Shown in pieces: positions 17,102 through 24,711 of a DNA stretch of 24,711 nucleotides. The translations under genes were made by a program, and so were the position numbers. This DNA is from Bacteroidales bacterium (lineage in GTDB: Bacteria > Bacteroidota > Bacteroidia > Bacteroidales > BM520). Position 1 is the first letter of the stretch. Each line of letters starts with the position of its first letter. Below the pieces are notes generated by a model. It was given only the letters and a program-made list of their open reading frames with translations. It was not told where the DNA came from and made no database searches. The stretch is from the NCBI GenBank assembly GCA_023230285.1, contig JALNXP010000008.1, forward strand, positions 1-24,711, in the 5' to 3' direction.

Positions 17102-17109
17102 TATCTTTG
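17102..17109 (+). promoter_or_regulatory. -7 box of the flippase gene
   Basis: TATCTTTG matches TAnnTTTG exactly and is followed by GC, as often seen in Bacteroidota. It lies 68 bases before the ATG at 17178. No TTTG is found at the ideal -33 spacing. It is 47 bases from the divergent RRM promoter's -33 element, so the two promoters are nearly back to back. Confidence 0.6.
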
Positions 17110-17177
17110 CCAATTAGAAATGATAATATTGATATTATTACAATAAGTATTTAATTCATTATAAATAAACAGATTAA

Positions 17178-18707
17178 ATGGGTGTAGTTGCAAGGCAAAG
17201 TATAAAGGGTTCAATCGTCAATTATATTGGCACAGGCATAGGTTTTATCACAACATTTTTTGTTCTTACAACAACTTTAACCGCTACCGAAATAGGCATT
17301 ACCAGAGTATTGATAGAAATTGCCACAGTGTTTGCAGGCTTTGCACAATTAGGTACAAGTTCGTCTATAATAAAATTTTACCCTTATTTCAAAGACGAAA
17401 AATCTCACGATAACGGCTTCTTCTTCTGGACATTAGTAATTCCTTTTATAGGCTTTTTGATATACGGATTCTTATTCCTGCTTCTAAAAGCTCCTGTAGA
17501 GTCATTTTTTGCAAAAGAATCTCCGGAATTTATTCCATACTACTACTTTATTTTTCCGTTAGGATTTTTTATGCTGTATATGGCAATTTTTGAAACCAAC
17601 TCAAACGTCCTTTTAAGAATTGTCGTACCTAAATTTGTCCGCGAAATATTAGTACGTGTACTCACACTTGCTTCTTATCTGATATATCATTGCGGAATAG
17701 TTAACTTTTACGGCTTTATCATCATTTTCTGCTCTATTTATGCTGTGGCAGCAATAATTGACCTTATATATTTGTTGTCATTTAAACGAATCTCATTAAA
17801 GCCAAATTTTAAAGTCATAACAAAATCGTTAAAAAGAGAATATTTGTTGTACACCTCTTTCTTAATAGTAGCAGCTCTTGCCGGACAAATCACGCCGGCT
17901 ATAAATACGTTCTTCATCTCTAACAAAATGGGACTGCATTTTACCGGCATATACACAATAGCTCTATTTATGGCTTCTATGATTGACATCCCTTACAGGT
18001 CTTTGGGGGCTATCTCGCAACCACATCTTTCGCAAGCAATGAAAGATAACGACATAAAAACAGCCAATGTATTATGCAAAAAAGTCTCGCTACATCAACT
18101 GATTGCCGGTTCTTTTATATTTTTTGCCATTTGGATAAATGTTGATTTGTTCTTTGAGCTATTACCCAACGGCGACCAGTACGCTCCTGCAAAATGGGTA
18201 TTCTTTTTCTTAGGACTGTCCCGTATATACAACTCCGTGTTAAGTATAGGCACATCAGTACTCGCATACTCAAAATATTATTATTATTCACTGATATTTA
18301 CTGCAATACTTACAGTTTCAGCCATCTTTCTCAACATAAAACTAATCCCTCTGTACGGTATGGAAGGCGCAGCAATCGCTTCTCTTTTAGCTTATGTCAT
18401 AAACTATGCCTTGTTGTTGGGACTTGTCGGATTTACAATAAAAACAAATCCGTTCTCATTTAATCAGGTTAAAGTAATAATTATAATATTGATAATGTTT
18501 CTATTCAACTATCTGTTAGTAACATTTGTAAAACCGATGATATTGTCAATAAACATTAACTCGCTGGTAGCCAAATCCATAGATGCAATACTCCGCACCA
18601 GTATTTTATCCGCATTAGGAGTAATAACAATCTACAAATTAAAAATCTCCAATGAGATAAACACGCTGATAGACAGATTTATCCATCTGAATCGATTTAT
18701 CAAATAA
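17178..18707 (+). CDS. Polysaccharide flippase (MOP/Wzx-like)
   Basis: This 509-residue inner-membrane protein has about a dozen or more hydrophobic helices spread along its length. It begins with a short amphipathic head (MGVVARQSIKGSIVNYIGTG) typical of the oligosaccharide-lipid flippases of the MOP superfamily (Wzx/RfbX, PST family). Such proteins move lipid-linked sugar units across the inner membrane during O-antigen, capsule or exopolysaccharide synthesis. No glycosyltransferases lie next to it, so its substrate is unknown and it may act as a stand-alone housekeeping flippase. It has its own promoter box and runs convergently into the MFS gene with a 5-base gap. Confidence 0.87.
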   Translation: MGVVARQSIKGSIVNYIGTGIGFITTFFVLTTTLTATEIGITRVLIEIATVFAGFAQLGTSSSIIKFYPYFKDEKSHDNGFFFWTLVIPFIGFLIYGFLFLLLKAPVESFFAKESPEFIPYYYFIFPLGFFMLYMAIFETNSNVLLRIVVPKFVREILVRVLTLASYLIYHCGIVNFYGFIIIFCSIYAVAAIIDLIYLLSFKRISLKPNFKVITKSLKREYLLYTSFLIVAALAGQITPAINTFFISNKMGLHFTGIYTIALFMASMIDIPYRSLGAISQPHLSQAMKDNDIKTANVLCKKVSLHQLIAGSFIFFAIWINVDLFFELLPNGDQYAPAKWVFFFLGLSRIYNSVLSIGTSVLAYSKYYYYSLIFTAILTVSAIFLNIKLIPLYGMEGAAIASLLAYVINYALLLGLVGFTIKTNPFSFNQVKVIIIILIMFLFNYLLVTFVKPMILSININSLVAKSIDAILRTSILSALGVITIYKLKISNEINTLIDRFIHLNRFIK

Positions 18708-18712
18708 TCAAT

Positions 18713-19903
18713 TTAAGATAACTTCTTTTTCATATTTGTTAAAGAGACGAACACTAAATAAGCTAAACAAACAAGTGTAACTATAAAAGCATATTTAGGG
18801 TCGAAGTTGGCAGCATAACCGGTCAACAACGGAACAAAAGCTGCACCGACTATTGCTGTTGTCATCAAGCCGGAGATTTCGTTAGATTTATCCGGATATC
18901 TATCAATACAGATAGAAAAAATCAGTGGAAATATGTTTGCAAAGCCTATTCCTATCAATATGAAACTCAGCCATGTAGTAAATGCGTTATAAGGCAGGAA
19001 CAGCAACACATTGCCAACGATAGAAATAAGTATTGTGATAAACAGAAACACATTTGGTTTAATTACTCTCAGAGCTGCGCCGCCGACAAATCTACCTACG
19101 AACAAAGCCACAATTAACACGATATTACCTATGGTAGACGGTATTCCCGGGTTTGTTGTCATCAATACTGATGGAATACGGTTAAACATTGAAGCCTCTG
19201 CACCGCAATAAAAGAATATGCCGAGAAACATTATCATGATATACGGATTTTTCAAAGTGCGCAAGCAATTGACAAATGTTGTAGGTTTAGTTTCCTCCTT
19301 TTCTATTTTATTCGGAACAAATTTTATTACTAACAGCAACGTTATAAACAAGATAGCGGCAAATATCGGAAATAATATTCTAAAGCCGATGTTGACAGCT
19401 TCATTTTCAGCATTTAAAGAGAACCACGCATATTTCATCAACTTAGTTCCCACGATAGCAATAATCAAAGATGTTGACAACGTACCTATAGCCTTCACAG
19501 ATTGTGCAAAAGACAAATTACTTGAATACTTACCTTCCGGCGACACATCGCGCATCAATGGATTTCCAGACACCTGCAATATTGTAGCTCCGGCTCCCAT
19601 CAGCAATACAGCCGCAAAAATCACATACAGATTAAAAGCAATTATAGGTAACAATGCACCCAACAAAAACAGCAACAAGCCCATAATCAACATTTTCTTT
19701 TTCCCGATTTTAGACTGTTGGACTCCCATTGGAACAGACAGCACGCCGAACATAATCATTCCTGAGAAAGAAACAAACGAAGCGGTGAAAGGTGAAACGT
19801 TGAATGCTTTTTCGATAATTGAGACAAGCTGCCCGGCGGCATCGCCAAAGCCCATGGCAAGAAATACCAAGAATACTGATACAAGAGATAAGGATTTTTT
19901 CAT
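18713..19903 (-). CDS. MFS permease, sugar (FHS/FucP-like) type
   Basis: This 396-residue inner-membrane transporter has about 12 hydrophobic segments and resembles the FHS (fucose/glucose/galactose:H+ symporter) branch of the major facilitator family. Matching features are the GFGDAAGQLVSIIEKAF start, a FSGMIMFGVLSVPMGVQQSKIGKK loop (2-3 loop, basic) and GAGATILQVSGNPLMRD in helix 4-5. FHS proteins typically import sugars with protons, but the substrate cannot be assigned from sequence alone. It lies 83 bases after ftcD with a large palindrome between, so co-transcription with ftcD is uncertain. Its stop is 5 bases from the oppositely oriented flippase stop. Confidence 0.85.
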   Translation of the reverse strand: MKKSLSLVSVFLVFLAMGFGDAAGQLVSIIEKAFNVSPFTASFVSFSGMIMFGVLSVPMGVQQSKIGKKKMLIMGLLLFLLGALLPIIAFNLYVIFAAVLLMGAGATILQVSGNPLMRDVSPEGKYSSNLSFAQSVKAIGTLSTSLIIAIVGTKLMKYAWFSLNAENEAVNIGFRILFPIFAAILFITLLLVIKFVPNKIEKEETKPTTFVNCLRTLKNPYIMIMFLGIFFYCGAEASMFNRIPSVLMTTNPGIPSTIGNIVLIVALFVGRFVGGAALRVIKPNVFLFITILISIVGNVLLFLPYNAFTTWLSFILIGIGFANIFPLIFSICIDRYPDKSNEISGLMTTAIVGAAFVPLLTGYAANFDPKYAFIVTLVCLAYLVFVSLTNMKKKLS

Positions 19904-19942
19904 ATTGCTATTTTTTATAATTATTGATTATATGCAGATTGC

Positions 19943-19984
19943 ATAAATTGTAGAGCCGCAAAATTTTGCGGCTCTACAATTTAT
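19943..19984. repeat. Perfect 42-bp palindrome after ftcD
   Basis: All bases from 19943 to 19984 pair around the centre GCAAAATTTTGC; the outer arms are ATAAATTGTAGAGCC and its complement. It begins two bases after the ftcD stop (19987). In the direction of ftcD transcription no T-run follows beyond the arm (only TTTAT inside it). It probably ends or processes ftcD mRNA, but is not a textbook terminator. The style matches 1947-1982 and 4284-4317. Confidence 0.7.
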
Positions 19985-19986
19985 TC

Positions 19987-21678
19987 TTATAGTTTTGTTT
20001 CGACTATGTTCATAATTTCATTTTCAGCAGCTTCAGCCTTTGCGCTGATGTCGGCAGCTTTTGCAAGAATATCGTCTACAAATGTTTTATCTTCATAAGA
20101 AGCGGCATTTATTCTGACATTAAGGTATGCGCCGCGCACGCCGGCTCTTGCAGCCAAAGCACCAACACCCGCATCAGACACGGAGTTCGGATTGCCTATT
20201 TCAGCCATAGCCTTCATCACCTGCATAGATTCGTAGCACAGCTGCATAGTTTTAAATGGTACTTCTATTGCAAACTTGGTTGCCGCCTGTATTGCTTCAT
20301 GACGAGCTGCTTTTTCTTCATCAGTTTTTTTAGGCAGCGCAAATGCGTCCATAATTTTATTGAAAGCATTAGTATCTTCATCGACCATTTTCACCAACAG
20401 GTCTTGATAATATTTACCTTTTACAGCCCAATCGGAGAACTCTTCCCAACGGTCGTCCCAGCCGCGCTTATGAGATGACAGATTAGCCACCATCGTGCCA
20501 AGTGCTGCTCCCATAGCTCCCATATACGCCGATATAGAACCGCCGCCCGGAGCCGGCGACTCGCTGGCTGTTTCTTCAGCAAAAGCTTTCAGATTCATAT
20601 CTATCAAACGTTTGCCGCTATTATCTTCAAGCAAATATTCGATAACCTTCTTCTGTGGATCAAAAGGTGCTAAATCATCAAGTCCTAATGATTTCACAGC
20701 TATCTTTATAATTTCCGCATCGGAGATACCTGTTGAACGTTGTTGCTTTTTCAAGAAATAACGTCCTGCTTCCAACAAAGAATTTAATGGCACAAGTCCA
20801 ACCAATTCGGAGCCGGTAACTCTTATTCCTCTTGCATCGGCTTTTTTACATACTTCCTCAAAAGCTTGATGCACAGAGCATACGGAGATGTCTGTTAAGT
20901 TCATGGATATTTGAGCGACACCATATTCTTCTATATACCAGCCTATAGCTTTTACAGATTTCAGCGTGCCTGGGGTATACACTTTGTTACCTTTTTCATC
21001 TTTTACAATTTTACCTGTCAAAGTATTACCTTCACGTTTTACTCTGCCTCTTTCTCTCACATCAAAAGCTATAGCGTTTGCACGCCTTACGGAGGTTGTA
21101 TTCAGGTTCACATTGTAAGCTACTAAAAAGTTTCTTGCACCAACAGCGGTACAGCCGGTTTTAACGACACCATGAGTAAACTCCGCAGGACCGAAATCAG
21201 GCTTCCATTCAGGATTTACCAATTTATCCTTCAATCCTTCGTATTCTCCGGAACGACAATTTGCCAAATTCTTTCTTTCAGGCTTGTAAGCCGCTGATTC
21301 ATAACAATATATAGGAATTTCAAGCTCTTCGCCTATTCTTTTCGCCAATTTATGTGCATATTCGACAGTTTCTTCCATAGAGATATTTGCCACCGGCACT
21401 AACGGACAAACGTCTGTTGCACCAAAACGCGGGTGTTCTCCATGATGTTTACTCATATCTATAAGCTCTCCGGCTTTTTTTACAGCTCTATATGCAGCTT
21501 CACAAACCGGTTCAGGTTCACCAACAAAAGTAACGACAGTCCTGTTTGTCGCCTTACCCGGGTCTACATCTAAAAGTTTAACACCCTCAACAGCTTTTAT
21601 CTCATCTGTTATCTTTCCTATCAAACTCATATCGTTCCCTTCACTGAAGTTCGGAACACACTCAATCAATTGTTTCAT
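19987..21678 (-). CDS. ftcD: Bifunctional glutamate formiminotransferase / formimino-THF cyclodeaminase
   Basis: This 563-residue protein fuses two enzymes. The N-terminal formiminotransferase (residues 1 to about 320) moves the formimino group from formiminoglutamate, a histidine-breakdown product, to tetrahydrofolate. It shows CVPNFSEG (7-13) and HPRFGATDVCP with H82, the residue matching the catalytic His of mammalian FTCD. The C-terminal cyclodeaminase (about 360-563) releases ammonia and forms 5,10-methenyl-THF; it starts with SPAPGGGSIS (375-384). The full fusion is typical of mammals and Bacteroidota. No other hut gene is in the window. Its product is a substrate of FolD, encoded 72 bases upstream on the same strand, so it probably belongs to the folD transcript. 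A 42-bp palindrome follows its stop. Confidence 0.95.
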   Translation of the reverse strand: MKQLIECVPNFSEGNDMSLIGKITDEIKAVEGVKLLDVDPGKATNRTVVTFVGEPEPVCEAAYRAVKKAGELIDMSKHHGEHPRFGATDVCPLVPVANISMEETVEYAHKLAKRIGEELEIPIYCYESAAYKPERKNLANCRSGEYEGLKDKLVNPEWKPDFGPAEFTHGVVKTGCTAVGARNFLVAYNVNLNTTSVRRANAIAFDVRERGRVKREGNTLTGKIVKDEKGNKVYTPGTLKSVKAIGWYIEEYGVAQISMNLTDISVCSVHQAFEEVCKKADARGIRVTGSELVGLVPLNSLLEAGRYFLKKQQRSTGISDAEIIKIAVKSLGLDDLAPFDPQKKVIEYLLEDNSGKRLIDMNLKAFAEETASESPAPGGGSISAYMGAMGAALGTMVANLSSHKRGWDDRWEEFSDWAVKGKYYQDLLVKMVDEDTNAFNKIMDAFALPKKTDEEKAARHEAIQAATKFAIEVPFKTMQLCYESMQVMKAMAEIGNPNSVSDAGVGALAARAGVRGAYLNVRINAASYEDKTFVDDILAKAADISAKAEAAENEIMNIVETKL

Positions 21679-21750
21679 ACATTGTATTTTTATTGATGAT
21701 TTCTCACCTTTTATATATTATTTTATGATATTAAATTAGTTCGCAATGAA

Positions 21751-22629
21751 CTAAATATTAGCTTGTTTATATGCTTTAAGAGTATTTTGTATCAAGCCTG
21801 TGATAGTCATAGGACCAACGCCGCCCGGAACCGGCGTTATATAACCGGCGACTTTAGATACATTCTCAAAATCCACGTCTCCTAATAAAGCATAACCCGA
21901 CTTTGTTTCTGTCGATTCCACTCTATTAGTACCCACATCTATTACCACTACGCCTTTTCTAACCATATCAGCCGTGATAAATCCGGGCTTGCCGATAGCT
22001 GCGATAATTATATCGGCACTAAGACATAACTCCTTGATATTTGGTGTCTTGCTGTGGCAAAGTGTGACGGTACAATTTCCGGGATATGCTTTACGCGACA
22101 GCAAAATAGCAGCAGGAGTGCCAACTATGTTGCTTCTGCCGACTATTACGCAATGTTTACCCTCTGTTTCTATTTTATAATATTCAAGAAGTTTGACTAT
22201 ACCATAAGGAGTTGCCGGCAAAAAAGTATCCATGCCTGCTACCATCTTCCCAACACTTTCAGGGTGGAAACCGTCTACATCTTTTTTAGGATCTATTGCA
22301 TTAATAATCACATTCTTATCTATAGATGCAGGAAGTGGCAACTGAACAATGATGCCATCAATATCTGCATCTCTGTTCATAAAATCCACAACCTTAAGAA
22401 GTTCGTCTTGTGTAGTCTCAACAGGCATTTTATACACAGAAGAAGTTATACCCACAGCATGACATGCTTTTTCTTTATTACTGACATAAGTCATACTTGC
22501 AGGGTCTTCCCCTACAATGATAGCCACGAGATGCGGAGCTCGCTTGCCTGAGTCCAAAATTCCGGCGACTTCTTTTTTTATTTCTTCTTTAATAGCTGAA
22601 GAAACCAATTTTCCATCAATCAGCGTCAT
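21751..22629 (-). CDS. folD: Methylenetetrahydrofolate dehydrogenase / methenyltetrahydrofolate cyclohydrolase
   Basis: This 292-residue cytosolic bifunctional enzyme interconverts 5,10-methylene-, 5,10-methenyl- and 10-formyl-tetrahydrofolate, supplying one-carbon units for purines, formyl-methionine and thymidylate. Catalytic residues of the family are visible: Y48 and K52 in SMTYVSNKEKAC, Q96 in VQLPLP and D119 in DVDGFHP. The nucleotide-binding part has VGRSNIVGTPAA and the end has TPVPGGVGPMTI. The length is normal. It lies 84 bases after ffh, an adjacency I recall as common in Bacteroidota, and 72 bases before ftcD; no promoter box was seen in either gap, favouring a shared transcript. 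Confidence 0.96.
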   Translation of the reverse strand: MTLIDGKLVSSAIKEEIKKEVAGILDSGKRAPHLVAIIVGEDPASMTYVSNKEKACHAVGITSSVYKMPVETTQDELLKVVDFMNRDADIDGIIVQLPLPASIDKNVIINAIDPKKDVDGFHPESVGKMVAGMDTFLPATPYGIVKLLEYYKIETEGKHCVIVGRSNIVGTPAAILLSRKAYPGNCTVTLCHSKTPNIKELCLSADIIIAAIGKPGFITADMVRKGVVVIDVGTNRVESTETKSGYALLGDVDFENVSKVAGYITPVPGGVGPMTITGLIQNTLKAYKQANI

Positions 22630-22713
22630 ATATAATTATCTTTTTGTTTATATTAAAATATTTAAACATTATACTCAATCGAAGAACAATTCAGCAGCAA
22701 GATTTTTCGCAAC

Positions 22714-24042
22714 TTACGGGCGTCTCATATTTCTCAGCATTTTAGCTTTTCCGCCACTTGCTGTCATCATCTTCATCATTTTTCGCGTATCGCCAAACTG
22801 TTTTAGCAACTGGTTTACTTCCTGAACCGAGGTGCCGCTGCCATTAGCTATCCTCTTACGTCTACTGCCGTCTATGAGTAAAGGATTTTCTCTTTCTTCC
22901 GGTGTCATCGAATATATAATTGCCTCTATACCGTTAAAAGAATTGTCATCGATATCCACATCTTTGAGAGCTTTGCCCATGCCGGGTATCATTCCCATAA
23001 GATCTTTCATATTGCCCATCTTTTTAATTTGTTTGATTTGTTGTAGAAAATCATCAAAATTAAAGGTGTTTTTAGCTATTTTACGTTGAAGTTTTTTAGC
23101 TTCTTCGGCATCAAATTGTTCTTGTGCTTTCTCTACAAATGACACAATATCACCCATGCCAAGTATACGGTCAGCCATACGTTTAGGATAAAACACATCC
23201 AAAGAGTCGACTTTTTCGCCAAGACTGACAAATTTTATTGGCTTATCTACAACAGCCTTTATTGATATTGCAGCACCGCCGCGGGTATCGCCATCAAGTT
23301 TAGTAAGTACAACGCCGTCATAATCTATTTTATCATTGAAAGCCTTGGCGGTATTCACAGCATCTTGACCTGTCATAGAGTCAACTACGAATAAAGTTTC
23401 ATGAGGAGAAACGGCATCTTTTACGGCAGCTATTTCGTTCATCATTTCTTCATCAACAGCAAGACGCCCTGCAGTATCTATGATAACTGCCGAAAAGCCA
23501 TAATCTTTTGCATATTTTATCGCATTCTTTGCAATTTGAACAGGCTTTTTATTATCGGGTTCGGAATAAACCTCAACATTTATTGATTCGCCTAAAACTT
23601 TAAGCTGATCTATAGCGGCAGGACGATATACGTCACCGGCAACCAAAAGAGGTTTTTTGCCACGTTTAGTCTTTAAAAAATTAGCCAACTTAGCCGAAAA
23701 AGTAGTTTTACCCGAACCTTGCAAACCTGCAATAAGTATGATAGCCGGATTGGGCTTAATATTAATTTCCGTATGTTCTTCGCCCATCAATTTTGCCAAC
23801 TCGTCATGAACAATTTTCACTAACAACTGACTTGGTGAAACAGATGTCAATATTTTTTGACCTATAGCCTTATCTTTGATGTCATCTGTAAAACTTTTAG
23901 CTACTTTATAGCTCACATCAGCTTCTATTAAAGATTTACGGACATCTTTAAGTGTCTCTGCAACATTGATTTCTGTAATATAGCCCTGACCTTTCAATAT
24001 TTTGAAAGACCTTTCCAATCTATCGCTTAAACTTTCAAACAT
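22714..24042 (-). CDS. ffh: Signal recognition particle GTPase Ffh
   Basis: This 442-residue protein is the SRP54 homologue that, with 4.5S RNA, guides membrane proteins to the SecYEG translocon through FtsY. The N-domain begins MFESLSDRLERSF. The G-domain has GLQGSGKTT (106-114), DTAGRL, and TKLDGDTRGGAA. The methionine-rich M-domain includes MGMIPGMGKAL and SRRKRIANGSG and ends with a basic tail (GGKAKMLRNMRRP) that binds RNA. A longer open frame reaches 24063, but the conserved start is at 24042 and the promoter -7 box at 24061-24068 overlaps the upstream region, so 24042 is the start. No 4.5S RNA gene is seen here. It is the first gene before folD. Confidence 0.96.
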   Translation of the reverse strand: MFESLSDRLERSFKILKGQGYITEINVAETLKDVRKSLIEADVSYKVAKSFTDDIKDKAIGQKILTSVSPSQLLVKIVHDELAKLMGEEHTEINIKPNPAIILIAGLQGSGKTTFSAKLANFLKTKRGKKPLLVAGDVYRPAAIDQLKVLGESINVEVYSEPDNKKPVQIAKNAIKYAKDYGFSAVIIDTAGRLAVDEEMMNEIAAVKDAVSPHETLFVVDSMTGQDAVNTAKAFNDKIDYDGVVLTKLDGDTRGGAAISIKAVVDKPIKFVSLGEKVDSLDVFYPKRMADRILGMGDIVSFVEKAQEQFDAEEAKKLQRKIAKNTFNFDDFLQQIKQIKKMGNMKDLMGMIPGMGKALKDVDIDDNSFNGIEAIIYSMTPEERENPLLIDGSRRKRIANGSGTSVQEVNQLLKQFGDTRKMMKMMTASGGKAKMLRNMRRP

Positions 24043-24060
24043 ATTTCTTATTTTTAGCTG

Positions 24061-24093
24061 CAAAGATACATTAAGTTTTTCAAACTACGCAAA
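24061..24093 (-). promoter_or_regulatory. Promoter of ffh
   Basis: On the minus strand TTTG (24090-24093) is followed after 21 bases by TATCTTTG (24061-24068), an exact Bacteroidota promoter. Transcription should start near 24054, about a dozen bases before the ATG at 24042, so the leader is very short and the more upstream start at 24063 would be lost. Confidence 0.75.
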
Positions 24094-24161
24094 AGGCTGA
24101 GAAAAAAACGTACGCGTAGATTCATTAGCATTGCGAAAATCACAAAATTGCCTTTCAGTTG

Positions 24162-24711
24162 TTATATTAAAGATAATATTTCTGCCGGTTTATCAACTAT
24201 TTGCCAAGCTCCATTTTCTATAAGTTCCTCACGAGTACGAAAGCCCCATGTTACACCGACAGGCAACAAGCCGGCATTACGAGCCGTTTTCATATCTACA
24301 TTAGAATCACCAACATAAAGAGTATCGGCTTTAGACGCACCTGCTTTGTCAATGATTGTATATACCATTGTCGGATTTGGTTTCACGGGCATATTATCGC
24401 TTTGCCCCATCTTAGCCACAAAATTTATTTCAGGGAAGAAGTATTCTAAAAGTTCATCAACACCAGACTGAAATTTATTTGAAGCGACAGCAATCATAAT
24501 ACCTCTGTTTGCCAATTCTTTAAGCAAATCTTTTATACCTTCATACGGATAAGTTTTGTCATGGATATGTTGTTTGTAATATTCTATAAACTCAGCTCTT
24601 ATCTGTGTCACATATTCCTTGTCGCGATGTTCTTCCGGCAATGCGAGCTCAATAAGTTTTGAGATTCCGTTACCGACAAAATTGTTGTAATCAGCAAGTG
24701 GATGCTCCGGA
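24162..24711 (-). CDS. HAD-family phosphatase, phosphoglycolate phosphatase-like, N-terminus beyond the window edge
   Basis: The minus-strand frame is open from the right window edge to a stop at 24162, about 182 residues. It begins PEHPLADYNNFVGNGISKLI, which matches the cap domain of Gph-type HAD hydrolases. HAD motif II is AVASNK, motif III is KPNP with its lysine, and motif IV is VGDSNVD. The nucleophile DxD motif must lie outside the window, so the true start is not visible and any start inside the window would be false. These enzymes remove phosphate from small molecules such as 2-phosphoglycolate; substrate assignment is uncertain in the HAD superfamily. It lies upstream of ffh, whose own promoter falls in the 119-base gap. 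Confidence 0.9.
   Translation of the reverse strand, partial: PEHPLADYNNFVGNGISKLIELALPEEHRDKEYVTQIRAEFIEYYKQHIHDKTYPYEGIKDLLKELANRGIMIAVASNKFQSGVDELLEYFFPEINFVAKMGQSDNMPVKPNPTMVYTIIDKAGASKADTLYVGDSNVDMKTARNAGLLPVGVTWGFRTREELIENGAWQIVDKPAEILSLI

Noticed and set aside
17000..17113. N-terminal extension of the RRM protein to 17113
   Set aside because: The extension is Ile/Phe/Tyr-rich, contains the promoter elements, and RRM homologues begin at MNIFIGSL.
19218..19946. Plus-strand 242-codon open frame
   Set aside because: It is wholly antisense to the MFS permease and has no promoter or recognisable domain; a long frame opposite a hydrophobic gene is a common compositional artefact.
22054..22551. 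Plus-strand 165-codon open frame
   Set aside because: It lies antisense inside folD, which is a clear gene with all catalytic residues.
24043..24063. Upstream ATG at 24063 for ffh
   Set aside because: It overlaps the promoter -7 box (24061-24068), so it would be upstream of the transcript start, and Ffh proteins begin MFESLSDRL.
24098..24130. TACGCGTA palindrome with an adjacent T-run (minus strand) as terminator of the HAD phosphatase gene
   Set aside because: The symmetrical core is only about 8 bases with no loop, too weak to call.
1..24711. Search for CRISPR arrays, tRNAs, insertion-sequence ends and defence genes
   Set aside because: No regularly spaced repeats, transposase or integrase frames, or cloverleaf sequences were seen; the palindromes are single elements at gene ends without mobile genes.

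Overview
This window looks like a chromosomal segment of a low-GC member of the Bacteroidota, most likely the order Bacteroidales. Three things point there. Two proteins carry type IX secretion (T9SS) C-terminal sorting domains and sit beside the T9SS regulator porX. Promoters have the Bacteroidota form TTTG-N(about 20)-TAnnTTTG. Genes lack Shine-Dalgarno sequences. No tRNA, rRNA, insertion sequence, phage gene or CRISPR array was seen.

Left part (1-6492, all minus strand). A probable operon serC-serA-DUF1015-fba starts at a good promoter (6461-6492) and ends at a 36-bp perfect palindrome (1947-1982). It makes phosphoserine from 3-phosphoglycerate, with a conserved partner of unknown function (DUF1015) and a class II aldolase. 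Downstream lies a partial lipoprotein with a GH16-type catalytic motif that runs off the left edge.

Middle (6728-16652, plus strand). Two tandem paralogous secreted proteins (Omp28/thioredoxin-like, CxxC, T9SS sorting domain) each end at their own hairpin terminator. Then follows a tight run of porX, tsaE, aroB, aroA, a DUF2400/TIGR02757 gene and a CPBP membrane protease, closed by a 15-bp-stem bidirectional terminator.

Right part (16709-24711). A single-RRM RNA-binding protein (minus) is divergent from a polysaccharide flippase (plus). The flippase converges on an MFS sugar-type permease with only 5 bp between stop codons. Behind it on the minus strand are ftcD (formiminoglutamate/folate), folD and ffh, the last with its own promoter, then a Gph-like HAD phosphatase cut by the right edge. 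FtcD yields 5,10-methenyl-THF, which is a FolD substrate, so those two are functionally linked.

Most of this is housekeeping. The parts worth a second look are the tandem T9SS thioredoxin-like cargo pair with two near-identical DNA patches next to porX, the DUF1015 protein in the serine operon, the His-to-Lys change in SerA, and long perfect loop-less palindromes just behind stop codons, one of them inside an operon.
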